DNA from: Candidatus Symbiopectobacterium sp. NZEC151
GTDB taxonomy: Bacteria; Pseudomonadota; Gammaproteobacteria; Enterobacterales; Enterobacteriaceae
Direction of reading: 5' to 3'
Assembly: GCF_025962655.1 (NCBI RefSeq)
Contig: NZ_JAGFPE010000002.1
Span: 434,001 to 498,000, forward strand
DNA length: 64,000 nucleotides
Made by a program: the position numbers and the translations under genes. Below, in pieces: positions 1 through 8,325 of the stretch. The notes under the pieces were generated by a model that saw nothing but the letters and a program-made list of their open reading frames with translations, did not search any database and was not told where the DNA came from. Each line of letters begins with the position of its first letter. The first letter of the stretch is position 1.

Positions 1-75
1 TGCAAACAAAGTTATATTTATTACCTTATCCAGAATATGGCATAAGCATTAATAATAAAATAAACCGTTGCTCAA

Positions 76-109
76 TAAAAATGCCGGGAAAGATATTCTT
101 TCCCGGCAT
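76..109 (-). terminator. Rho-independent terminator of mltA
   Basis: Read on the minus strand, a perfect 12-bp stem (ATGCCGGGAAAG with its complement at 81-92 and 98-109) and a 5-nt loop are followed by a T-rich tail. It lies 15 nt beyond the mltA stop codon and is correctly oriented to end mltA transcription. Confidence 0.85.
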
Positions 110-123
110 CAGTAAGGAATGCG

Positions 124-1254
124 TTAACGCGCGGCGCTTTGCATTATTAAAGGCGCAGTGCTGAAGGGAGACGCTGCATTATTTTTCAGCACCCAGACGC
201 GGCCATAGTGGTTGTAATACCCGGCGGCATGACCTGCCTCGTGCCCGATCCCCTGATAGATGTCAAAATGCTGGCCCTTGATGGCACCGCCAACGTCAAG
301 CGCTACCATCATGCGCATCTCGTAGCGGCCGGTAAACTTCCCTTCGTTGTTGAGTAACGGAACTTCTGCCAGCAAAGCCGTGCCCGGCGGGATCAGCGAA
401 CGATCGGACGCCACAGAGGCTTTGGCAATCAACGGTACGGCGCTTGCGCCCTTCACTGGCGCAGATGACATCGGTTTAAAGAAAACGAAGGAAGGATTCT
501 GCTCCAGCAGTTCACGCACGTCATATTCGGAGTGCGTCTCGCCCCAGTGGCGGATCGCCTGCATCGACATCTCTTCTTTAGGCACTTCGCCTCTGTCGAT
601 CAGCACTTTACCAATACTGCGATAGGCGTGCCCGTTCTTGCCGCCATAGGCAAAGAAGGTCAGCGGTCGGCCATCACCAAAATCGATATACCCGCTGCCC
701 TGCACTTCCATCAAGAAATTGTCCATCAGCGAGTTGGTCCAGGCGAGGACATTGCGTTCGCCCAGCGCACCAGCATAAATGCCCGCCCGATCGGGTAAGC
801 GACGACTCTTTTTGTTGGGGGCAGGCATACCATAAAGAGGATGGCGGAATTCACCCTGACGGGTGTAACGCGCCTGCACTACCGGCGTGTAGTACCCGGT
901 AAACTGCACGTTGCCAAAATTGTCCACGCCCTCCATTTGCCAGGCATTAAGGCCAAACTGACTCAGATTGCGCGTGTCGGCACCAGCCTGCATCCAACGT
1001 TGAATGGCCTGAAAGATGTCCTGATTGCGGGCATACAGCGCGGGGGAGGCGTTCTTGATCTCAGTCACCTGATTAACAAAGTCGCCTGCATTCACCGGCT
1101 TACCGGTGGCGTTGGGTTCATTAACGAGCGCAAGTGGCTGCTCAAGCCGCCCATCTTTATACTGCTGCCCACGGTCAGTCGGTCTGGACTGACACCCGGC
1201 CAGAATAGCAATCACTACTCCGGTCAGCACATACTTACCCCAACATCCTCTCAT
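124..1254 (-). CDS. mltA: Membrane-bound lytic murein transglycosylase A (lipoprotein)
   Basis: MltA cleaves the MurNAc-GlcNAc bond of peptidoglycan to 1,6-anhydro-MurNAc ends and is anchored in the outer membrane. The 376-residue product begins with a short basic n-region, a hydrophobic stretch and a lipobox LAGC with the acylated Cys at position 21; the next residue is Q, compatible with outer-membrane sorting. The mature part matches the MltA family along its whole length, including the C-terminal 3D domain with the ALDVGGAIKGQHFDIY block that carries catalytic aspartates. I chose the ATG at 1254 because an upstream in-frame ATG (1284) would add ten residues before the lipobox and E. coli MltA starts at the equivalent of 1254. 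Transcribed away from the tRNA cluster and followed by a strong terminator. Confidence 0.95.
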   Translation of the reverse strand: MRGCWGKYVLTGVVIAILAGCQSRPTDRGQQYKDGRLEQPLALVNEPNATGKPVNAGDFVNQVTEIKNASPALYARNQDIFQAIQRWMQAGADTRNLSQFGLNAWQMEGVDNFGNVQFTGYYTPVVQARYTRQGEFRHPLYGMPAPNKKSRRLPDRAGIYAGALGERNVLAWTNSLMDNFLMEVQGSGYIDFGDGRPLTFFAYGGKNGHAYRSIGKVLIDRGEVPKEEMSMQAIRHWGETHSEYDVRELLEQNPSFVFFKPMSSAPVKGASAVPLIAKASVASDRSLIPPGTALLAEVPLLNNEGKFTGRYEMRMMVALDVGGAIKGQHFDIYQGIGHEAGHAAGYYNHYGRVWVLKNNAASPFSTAPLIMQSAAR

Positions 1255-1427
1255 TTCTCTTACGCTCTCATTACAGCATGGCAAATCAGTGAGCGCACAA
1301 TAACAAACACATTTCCATATGAAAACGTATTGAATTCCAAAACAGCCTCAAATCGAACAAAAAACAAACAATTAGCAGATAAAACCGACATACATGTTGG
1401 GAAGATCCTCTTTTTTTCAAATAGAGG

Positions 1428-1455
1428 TTGCATACCCTCCTATGGAGTGTATAGT
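1428..1455 (+). promoter_or_regulatory. Sigma-70 promoter of the tRNA-fMet cluster with GC-rich discriminator
   Basis: A -35 hexamer TTGCAT (1428-1433) and a -10 hexamer TATAGT (1450-1455) are 16 bp apart and are followed at once by GCGC, the G+C-rich discriminator typical of stable-RNA promoters under stringent control. The first tRNA starts 13 nt after the -10. An A/T-rich stretch lies upstream and could act as an UP element. Confidence 0.75.
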
Positions 1456-1468
1456 GCGCTTCCACGGA

Positions 1469-1545
<77 letters not shown>

Positions 1546-1593
1546 ATATCGCGCTACGGCATGATATAAAGTAAGAAAAAAGTGTAATACGGA

Positions 1594-1670
<77 letters not shown>

Positions 1671-1716
1671 ATATCATGCTACGGCATGACATAAAGTTAG
1701 AGAAGTGTAAGACGGA

Positions 1717-1793
<77 letters not shown>

Positions 1794-1824
1794 ACTTCTT
1801 GAATCAAGAAGCTTACCAACAATA

Positions 1825-1847
1825 AACACCCTGACGGGTGTTTTTTT
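1825..1847 (+). terminator. Rho-independent terminator of the tRNA-fMet operon
   Basis: Stem ACACCC/GGGTGT with loop TGAC (1826-1841) followed by seven Ts on the plus strand. The complement also has A/T-rich flanks, so it may work in both directions and also end amiC, whose stop lies 30 nt further on. Confidence 0.85.
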
Positions 1848-1876
1848 GTTTTTGTCCTGTCAATACCGCAAGCGCC

Positions 1877-3121
1877 TCACTTACGGTTTCCCACGCTGGC
1901 AAAGTACGCCTTAATCCCTGCCAGAATAGATTCCGCAATTTGCTGCTGAAAGTGGCTGGTGCGCAATTTACGCTCCTCTTCCAGATTGCTGATAAACGCC
2001 GTTTCTACCAGAATAGAGGGAATATCGGGCGCTTTTAACACCGCAAACCCGGCCTGATCGACCTTGTTCTTGTGCAGCTTGTTCACTCTGCCGAGTCGTT
2101 TGAGGATTTCGCCGCCAAATTTCAGGCTATCGCTGATGGTGGCGGTCTGCACCAGATCAAACAGCGTATGGTCGAGATAGCGATCGCCACTCATGCCCAC
2201 GCCGCCAATCAGATCCGATTCGTTTTGCGTTTCCGCCAAAAAGCGCGCTGCGGTGCTGGTTGCACCTTTCTTCGACAGCGCAAACACCGAAGAACCGCGC
2301 GCCGCACGGTTGGTGAAGGCATCCGCATGAATCGAAACAAACAGATCGGCGCGCTGCTTACGCGCTTTCGCCACCCGCACGCGCAGCGGAATAAACACAT
2401 CTTCATTGCGCGTCATGTACGCCTTCATATTGGGTTCGCGTTCAATCAGACTGCGTAGCCGCCGCGCAATCTGCAACACAATATCTTTCTCACGCGTGCG
2501 ATTTTTACCGATGGCTCCAGGATCTTCGCCGCCGTGACCGGGATCGAGCATGATAACCAACGGACGATCGCGCCCCGCTTTGCCCGCCAACGGCGCTTCC
2601 GACGGTAATTTACTCTCCAGATCGCCCTTGTTGTAATCCTCCAGCAGCGCCAGCAGCGGATCTTCCGCATTGTCATAGCGCCCAACCGCAGGATAGAGAT
2701 CCAACACCAATCGGTGTTTAAACTCAGCGATGGGATCGAGGGTAAAGACTTTCGGGTTAGTGGCTTGCTTCAGCTCTAACACCAGCCGCACGGTTTTGGG
2801 ATCAAACTGCCCAATGCGGGCTTCTTTGATCAACGGATCGTCAGACTGAAACTGCTGTGACACCGTTTTCAACACGCTGTTGAGTTGGATATCGTCGATA
2901 TCCACGACCAGCCGGTCGGGGTTGGTTAGCATAAACTGCTTGTATTTTAGCGTGCGGTTAGACTCTAGGGTGACGCGGGTATAGGCTGAAGAAGGCCAGA
3001 CGCGAACGGCGATCACCTGGGCGTCAGCGGCCCATCCAGCGCCGCTGACGCTCAATAACCAGGTTGCCGCCGCGCCTTGCAGGAGACGGCGGCGAGTCTG
3101 ATTGTGATTCGAATAAGACAT
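1877..3121 (-). CDS. amiC: N-acetylmuramoyl-L-alanine amidase AmiC (Tat-exported)
   Basis: AmiC cuts the amide bond between MurNAc and the stem peptide, splitting septal peptidoglycan during daughter-cell separation; in E. coli it is activated by NlpD. The 414-residue protein starts with a twin-arginine signal (RRRLLQG near residues 10-16, hydrophobic core, cleavage around 31). An AMIN septal-targeting domain covers about residues 35-150, and a linker leads to an Amidase_3 zinc domain (about 190-405). Expected zinc ligands and catalytic glutamates are visible in [28 protein letters not shown] and [11 protein letters not shown]. Length and layout equal E. coli AmiC. It converges with the tRNA cluster and is divergent from argA. 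Confidence 0.95.
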   Translation of the reverse strand: MSYSNHNQTRRRLLQGAAATWLLSVSGAGWAADAQVIAVRVWPSSAYTRVTLESNRTLKYKQFMLTNPDRLVVDIDDIQLNSVLKTVSQQFQSDDPLIKEARIGQFDPKTVRLVLELKQATNPKVFTLDPIAEFKHRLVLDLYPAVGRYDNAEDPLLALLEDYNKGDLESKLPSEAPLAGKAGRDRPLVIMLDPGHGGEDPGAIGKNRTREKDIVLQIARRLRSLIEREPNMKAYMTRNEDVFIPLRVRVAKARKQRADLFVSIHADAFTNRAARGSSVFALSKKGATSTAARFLAETQNESDLIGGVGMSGDRYLDHTLFDLVQTATISDSLKFGGEILKRLGRVNKLHKNKVDQAGFAVLKAPDIPSILVETAFISNLEEERKLRTSHFQQQIAESILAGIKAYFASVGNRK

Positions 3122-3485
3122 GCCACTCCAATTCGTTATGCTGTGAGTATTGTGGTGCTGTAGTTAATGTGATGCTGTAGTTATGGTTGTGCTGTCGCAA
3201 GCAGGCACTGGCGAAAGTGCTCAAACGGTAATATCAGGCAGAAAAAACGCCGACAAACAGACAATCCGCCGCGATAATACGCGAAAAAGATGAAGTCAGT
3301 GTTAACGGAGTGAAAACTTTAACGAATCTTCCTGCCTCTGTCATGTAAAAATCATCATGTCGGCGTATAACCACCGGAGAGAACAAGCCCGTCATTCAGG
3401 GCAAGAATCTGCCCGCCACAGGAAAGGTCGTAATAACGTTGAACACGACCGAATTGTGAGACTTACTCCTTGCCTTTTCGTTCAA

Positions 3486-3524
3486 TTAGAATAAAAATAC
3501 ATAAATTACGAATAAAAATTCACT
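3486..3524 (+). promoter_or_regulatory. Tandem ARG boxes (ArgR operator) of argA
   Basis: Two 18-bp imperfect palindromes, 3486-3503 (TTAGAATAAAAATACATA) and 3507-3524 (TACGAATAAAAATTCACT), resemble the ArgR consensus WNTGAATWWWWATTCANW. They are separated by 3 bp, the spacing of paired ARG boxes bound by one ArgR hexamer. They end 14 nt before the argA start codon, so arginine-bound ArgR would block transcription. The right box is the better match. The remaining 3122-3485 stretch between amiC and argA shows no gene. Confidence 0.8.
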
Positions 3525-3538
3525 CAGAGAGGCTCGCA

Positions 3539-4864
3539 GTGAAGGAACGCAGTACAGAACTGGTCCAAGGCTTCCGCCATTCGGTTCCTTATATCAACGC
3601 GCATCGCGGCAAAACCTTTGTCATCATGCTGGGCGGTGAGGCGATTGAACATGAAAACTTCGCCAACATCGTCAACGATATTGGTCTGCTGCATAGCCTC
3701 GGCATCAAGCTGGTAGTGGTTTATGGCGCCCGCCCGCAAATTGATGCCAGCCTGACCACACACCATTTCGAGCCGCGTTATCATAAGCATACCCGTGTCA
3801 CCGACAGCAACACGCTGGATCTGGTGAAACAGGCCGCAGGCATGCTGCAACTGGATATCACCGCGCGCCTTTCCATGAGTTTGAATAATACGCCGCTACA
3901 GGGCGCGCACATCAACGTGGTGAGCGGCAACTTTATTATCGCCCAGCCGTTGGGGGTGGATGATGGCGTGGACTACTGCCACAGCGGTCGCATCCGGCGT
4001 ATCGATGAAGCGGCGATACATCGCCAGCTAGACAGTGGTGCCATTGTGCTGCTCGGCCCGGTTGCCGTCTCTGTCACGGGCGAGAGTTTCAATCTGACGT
4101 CTGAAGAAGTGGCTACCCAGTTGGCCATCAAGCTGAAGGCCGAGAAAATGATCGGCTTCTGTTCGTCTCAAGGGGTTACCACGCAGGATGGCACCATCAT
4201 TTCTGAATTGTTCCCCGACGACGCCCAGCGCTGCATTGAAGAGCGTGAAGCCGATGGCGATTACAACTCGGGGACGGTGCGTTTCTTGCGCGGTGCGGTG
4301 CGCGCGTGCCGCAGCGGCGTGCGCCGTAGTCACCTGATCAGCTATCAGGAAGACGGGGTGCTGGTGCAAGAACTGTTCTCGCGCGACGGTATCGGTACGC
4401 AGATCGTCATGGAGAGCGCGGAGCAAGTGCGTCGTGCCACCATCAACGATATTGGCGGCATTCTCGAACTGATCCGCCCGCTGGAACAGCAGGGGATACT
4501 GGTGCGCCGCTCGCGCGAACAGTTGGAAATGGAGATCGACAAGTTTACCGTGGTGGTCCGCGATAACCTGACCATCGCCTGTGCCGCGCTGTATCCGTTC
4601 CCTGAAGAGAGCATCGGAGAAATGGCCTGCGTCGCGGTACATCCTGATTACCGCAGTTCCTCGCGCGGAGACATGTTGCTGCAACGCGTTGCGGCACAGG
4701 CGCGTCAACAGGGGCTGAAGAAACTGTTCGTCCTCACCACGCACAGCATCCATTGGTTCCAGGAGCGCGGCTTTCAGCCCGCCGAAGTGGAGATGCTGCC
4801 CAAACGCAAACAGGAGCTGTATAACTACCAGCGCCGTTCAAAGATCCTGGTGATCGACCTGTAG
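3539..4864 (+). CDS. argA: N-acetylglutamate synthase (amino-acid acetyltransferase)
   Basis: ArgA transfers acetyl from acetyl-CoA to glutamate, the first step of arginine synthesis, and is feedback-inhibited by arginine. The 441-residue product has an N-terminal amino-acid-kinase-like regulatory domain (about residues 1-280) and a C-terminal GNAT acetyltransferase domain (about 295-441; acetyl-CoA-binding segment [17 protein letters not shown]). It aligns with E. coli ArgA (443 residues) from its second residue on. The start chosen is GTG at 3539; a longer in-frame reading from 3470 would translate through both ARG boxes. An imperfect hairpin (GCCGGTA/TACCGGC) follows the stop near 4883-4908. 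Confidence 0.95.
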   Translation: MKERSTELVQGFRHSVPYINAHRGKTFVIMLGGEAIEHENFANIVNDIGLLHSLGIKLVVVYGARPQIDASLTTHHFEPRYHKHTRVTDSNTLDLVKQAAGMLQLDITARLSMSLNNTPLQGAHINVVSGNFIIAQPLGVDDGVDYCHSGRIRRIDEAAIHRQLDSGAIVLLGPVAVSVTGESFNLTSEEVATQLAIKLKAEKMIGFCSSQGVTTQDGTIISELFPDDAQRCIEEREADGDYNSGTVRFLRGAVRACRSGVRRSHLISYQEDGVLVQELFSRDGIGTQIVMESAEQVRRATINDIGGILELIRPLEQQGILVRRSREQLEMEIDKFTVVVRDNLTIACAALYPFPEESIGEMACVAVHPDYRSSSRGDMLLQRVAAQARQQGLKKLFVLTTHSIHWFQERGFQPAEVEMLPKRKQELYNYQRRSKILVIDL

Positions 4865-5044
4865 TTCTTGCGCACCACGACGCCGGTATGCAACCCTGTG
4901 TACCGGCACTGCCATTATCTCCCCACCCTGAGCAATCGCGCAGAGACTTATCGCGCCTCAGCGCGTAGAATGCTCGCGTTATGCACGTCACTGCCCGGCC
5001 ACGACAGCGGCCATACAGGACAGTAACACCGGTACAGGAATACC

Positions 5045-5911
5045 ATGATCAAAGCACTCTTTATGCTGCTCGGCATGGGGCTGATGTTTCAGGCCGCTTG
5101 CGCCACGCCGCTGCACATTGACGAAGTCACTGTTAAAACAGGCCACTACTACGTTGGTCCGGTTTTTGGTCAGCACGCCTACGCCGAGCACGCCAACACC
5201 TCACTCACCGCTTATAACATCATGACCACCGCTGTCACCTATCGCTTTTATCACACTTTGCTGACATGGGCGACGGAGCAAGGCTACATGATTGAAGGCG
5301 GATGCAACGGCGCACACTTCGAAGATTGCCTTGCGCCCGAACAAGACGGCGGCACACATCCTGTCACCAATGTCTCCTGGTGGGATGCCGTTATATTTGC
5401 CAATGCGTTGAGTGCTCGACAGGGATTAACGCCCTACTATCTGACTAACGATGGGCAGCCGCTTAAACAACAACCTGAGCCAGACGCAGAACACACCATT
5501 CGCACCGATCCTGATGCGTCAGGCTACCGTTTGCCGTCACGCGATGAATGGGAAGTGGCGGCCAGAGGCGGTGCACCCGGTTTGGCGAATCATACCTATG
5601 GCTTCTTTTATGCTGGCAGTAACGCGCCAGAGAGCGTGGCACATTTCGCCTCTCAGGAAGCCACCACCTTCGGCACTCGCCCCGTCGCATCAAAACGTCC
5701 TAATGCCCTCGGGCTGTATGACATGAGCGGAAATGTGTCTCAGTGGCTTAACGATACCGTTGCGGTTGAAGGCGGTAAAACGCTCTACCTGTTCTGCGGC
5801 GGAAGCTATATGACACAAGGCAACCTGCGCAGCGGGTGTGATGCACATACGCCGGGTTTTATGATGTCGGATATCGGTTTTCGTCTGGTAAGGACACTGC
5901 ATGCACCTTAA
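5045..5911 (+). CDS. Exported SUMF1/FGE-sulfatase-fold protein
   Basis: The 288-residue protein has a cleavable signal peptide (hydrophobic residues about 4-17, then ACA-TP). The mature part carries the marks of the FGE-sulfatase (SUMF1) domain: a central tryptophan-rich NVSWWDAVIFANAL segment, YRLPSRDEWEVAARGG, LYDMSGNVSQW and a C-terminal GGSY...GFRLVRT. The fold is used by formylglycine-generating enzymes and by many non-catalytic, ligand-binding bacterial proteins. I do not see the catalytic cysteine arrangement of true FGEs, so a structural or activating role is as likely as oxidation. An SD-like CAGGA precedes the ATG. The next gene overlaps its end by 11 nt, so the two are probably translated together. 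No counterpart sits here in E. coli. Confidence 0.7.
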   Translation: MIKALFMLLGMGLMFQAACATPLHIDEVTVKTGHYYVGPVFGQHAYAEHANTSLTAYNIMTTAVTYRFYHTLLTWATEQGYMIEGGCNGAHFEDCLAPEQDGGTHPVTNVSWWDAVIFANALSARQGLTPYYLTNDGQPLKQQPEPDAEHTIRTDPDASGYRLPSRDEWEVAARGGAPGLANHTYGFFYAGSNAPESVAHFASQEATTFGTRPVASKRPNALGLYDMSGNVSQWLNDTVAVEGGKTLYLFCGGSYMTQGNLRSGCDAHTPGFMMSDIGFRLVRTLHAP

Positions 5912-6467
5912 ATACGCGTTGTTCCTCTTGTTATCCTGGGTTGCACTGTTTCCAGACAACCTCTGGGCACAACCCACAAACAGTGACTATCAGCGGGCTT
6001 TACGTGACTATTTTGCCGCAGAGCCTCCGCACTGCCTCGGCGTAAAGCAATGGCCGGTATATAGCCACGCCCAGGATGCCCCCTGGATTACCGGACGCAT
6101 GCAGGCACTGGTAGATGCGGGATTAGCATTGGAGACACGTCAGGGAGAGAACATTGTTTATCAGTTAACGCCGGAGGCCGAGCACGCGTGGCGCACCGCA
6201 GGCGATCTCTGCTTTGGGCGCATGGAACTTGACAGCGTCATCGCTATTGAGCCGGTCGCACAGGGGATGAGTGCGGTCTATTTCACCTACCGCTTAACCC
6301 AACTGGCACCTTGGGCCAGCAATGCCTCGCTGCGTTTTGCATTTAGCGAAGCGGATAACCTGATCGCAGGCAGCACCAAAACGCGCTATTCCGCCACGTT
6401 TCGCATCACCAAGCAGGGAAAGTTGATGCTTCACAGCCCCCCGATTCCGGTAGAGCTGGATTTCTAG
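5901..6467 (+). CDS. Exported protein of unknown function, coupled to SUMF1-type gene
   Basis: I do not recognise this 188-residue product. It has a clear signal peptide (basic start, hydrophobic core about residues 5-20, likely cleavage after LWA at about 23). The mature part is about 165 residues with two cysteines (in PPHCLG and GDLCFGR), which could form a periplasmic disulfide, and a predicted alpha/beta mix ending in IPVELDF. The start codon overlaps the upstream SUMF1-type gene by 11 nt, suggesting joint function in the envelope. The gene ends 4 nt before the convergent recD stop. Confidence 0.6.
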   Translation: MHLKYALFLLLSWVALFPDNLWAQPTNSDYQRALRDYFAAEPPHCLGVKQWPVYSHAQDAPWITGRMQALVDAGLALETRQGENIVYQLTPEAEHAWRTAGDLCFGRMELDSVIAIEPVAQGMSAVYFTYRLTQLAPWASNASLRFAFSEADNLIAGSTKTRYSATFRITKQGKLMLHSPPIPVELDF

Positions 6468-6471
6468 CGTT

Positions 6472-8325
6472 TCAGGTACCGGAAAGGATACGTGTTTCCA
6501 GCCCGCTAAAGCGACGCGTTGGTGTTCTCACCGCGCGACACAAGATGTTTATCTCCGCGTAGAGCGACAATTGCGTGCGCGCACGAGTAACCGCGGTGTA
6601 TACCAACTCGCGCGTCAACACCGGCAAAAAGCCGTTCGGCAACACCAGTGCGGTATGATCGAACTCCGATCCTTGAGATTTGTGCACGGTCATGGCGTAA
6701 GCGGTTTCATGCGGCGGCAAGCGACTCGGGCTGACCGGCTTCATCTGACCATCCGGCAGTTGGAAATAAACGCGCAACTCCCCTGCCTCATTCGGCATGG
6801 CAATCCCGATATCGCCGTTAAACACGCCAAGCAGCGCATCGTTACGTGCAATCATGACCGGACGCCCGGAATACCAGGGATTCGCCGGATTACGGCCGCG
6901 ATGAATCAGCCCAGCCTGTTGCAGCGCCTGCTCAATACGCACGTTTAATCCGGCGACGCCAAACGGCCCATCACGCAGCGCGCACAATAAGCGAAAACGG
7001 TTAAATGCAGCCAGCACCGGTGCGGCCTCCTGCCCCTGCGCAACCGCCTGCAAATAGTCACGATACCCCGCCACACACTGCGCCAACATCTGCTGGTAAT
7101 CCGCTTCCTGCTCCAGCGGCAGGCAGTGTAAATCGTCACGTTCATCCTGCAACACCAGCCGGACCTGACGTTCATCGCCAGCGTTTACCGCTCGCGCCAC
7201 GATGCCAATGCCGGAGTGCTGATCGAACCGGTAACTCTTTTGCAGCAGGCACAAACTGTCTGCCACCGCAGGGCTCACGTCGGATGACGCCACCAGCCGG
7301 TAGCCCGTCAGTTGTTCGAGTTCCTCAACGCGTTGAGTACTATAGCCCCGCGCGGCAAAACGGCAGATATCGCCCAGTACCGCCCCGGCTTCAACGGAGG
7401 CCAACTGATCGCGATCGCCCAGGAAAATCACCTGCGCTGTCGCAGGCAGTGCCAATACCAGGTTTGCCATCATCGGCAGATCCACCATCGAGGCTTCATC
7501 CACCACCAGCACATCCAAATGGAGCGGATTGCCCTGGTGATAACGCAAGCGTTGACTGTCAGGTACCGCCCCTAACAGGCGGTGCAGCGTGGTCGCTTCC
7601 CGCGGCAAATGACGCTGCTGTGCCTCCTCCAGCAGCAGTTTGCTTAACGCACTGCGCAATGACTCCGTCAAACGCGCCGCCGCTTTTCCTGTCGGGGCCG
7701 CCAGTTGAATGCGTAACGGCTTATCCCCTTGATGCAGCAACAGCATGGCGGCCAGCAGTTTAGCTACCGTCGTGGTTTTTCCCGTGCCCGGCCCGCCGGA
7801 AATCACCGATACCCGACGCGTAAGCGCTACGGCAGCAGCCACTTTTTGCCAATCCACCTCGGCGTCAAGCGGCGAAAACAAGCGGTCTAACACACGACGC
7901 ACGGCAAGGGGATCAGGTTGAATATCAACAACATGGCTCTCGGTAAAAAAGGCCGCCACCTGCACTTCACTCAGCCAATTGCGTTGCAGATAAAGCCGTT
8001 GGTGTTGCAACACCAGCGGCGTTGTCTCATGTCCATCGCTCACGGCGGGCGAAGCCAGCAGGATTTGCTGCCACGCCTTACTATCCGGCAGCCCAGCGAG
8101 CTCCCACAGCGCACGCGCCAGTGCAGGATCGCGTCCATCAAACAGGGTTTCAGGGTGCAATTCCGCCAAAGGCAAACAGACGTTGCCCGCACCCGCCGCT
8201 GCGCTCACTAACGCCGCCGCCAGTTGCACCGGCGCAGGCTGCCCATCGGTCAGCATCCGCGCAAACTGTACATCCAGAGGGCGCAGCAGTTGGCGTTCCA
8301 TAGCCGTCGCCAGCAAGTCCATCAT
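6472..8325 (-). CDS. recD: Exodeoxyribonuclease V alpha subunit (RecD, 5'-3' helicase)
   Basis: RecD is the fast 5'-3' motor of the RecBCD complex, which processes double-strand ends for recombination and degrades foreign DNA until Chi. The 617-residue protein is a superfamily 1B helicase: Walker A GGPGTGKT at residues 177-184, Walker B DEASMVDLPM, motif GDRDQLASVEAGAVLGD, and a C-terminal UvrD-like part with TVHKSQGSEFDH and the YTAVTRAR motif. The length is close to E. coli RecD (608). Its ATG overlaps the recB stop (ATGA), indicating translational coupling. It is the last gene of the recC-ptrA-recB-recD block. Confidence 0.96.
   Translation of the reverse strand: MMDLLATAMERQLLRPLDVQFARMLTDGQPAPVQLAAALVSAAAGAGNVCLPLAELHPETLFDGRDPALARALWELAGLPDSKAWQQILLASPAVSDGHETTPLVLQHQRLYLQRNWLSEVQVAAFFTESHVVDIQPDPLAVRRVLDRLFSPLDAEVDWQKVAAAVALTRRVSVISGGPGTGKTTTVAKLLAAMLLLHQGDKPLRIQLAAPTGKAAARLTESLRSALSKLLLEEAQQRHLPREATTLHRLLGAVPDSQRLRYHQGNPLHLDVLVVDEASMVDLPMMANLVLALPATAQVIFLGDRDQLASVEAGAVLGDICRFAARGYSTQRVEELEQLTGYRLVASSDVSPAVADSLCLLQKSYRFDQHSGIGIVARAVNAGDERQVRLVLQDERDDLHCLPLEQEADYQQMLAQCVAGYRDYLQAVAQGQEAAPVLAAFNRFRLLCALRDGPFGVAGLNVRIEQALQQAGLIHRGRNPANPWYSGRPVMIARNDALLGVFNGDIGIAMPNEAGELRVYFQLPDGQMKPVSPSRLPPHETAYAMTVHKSQGSEFDHTALVLPNGFLPVLTRELVYTAVTRARTQLSLYAEINILCRAVRTPTRRFSGLETRILSGT

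Noticed and set aside
7005..7763. 252-codon plus-strand frame opposite recD
   Set aside because: It is proline-rich, antisense to a well-supported RecD helicase region with intact motifs, and typical of the shadow frames of high-GC genes.
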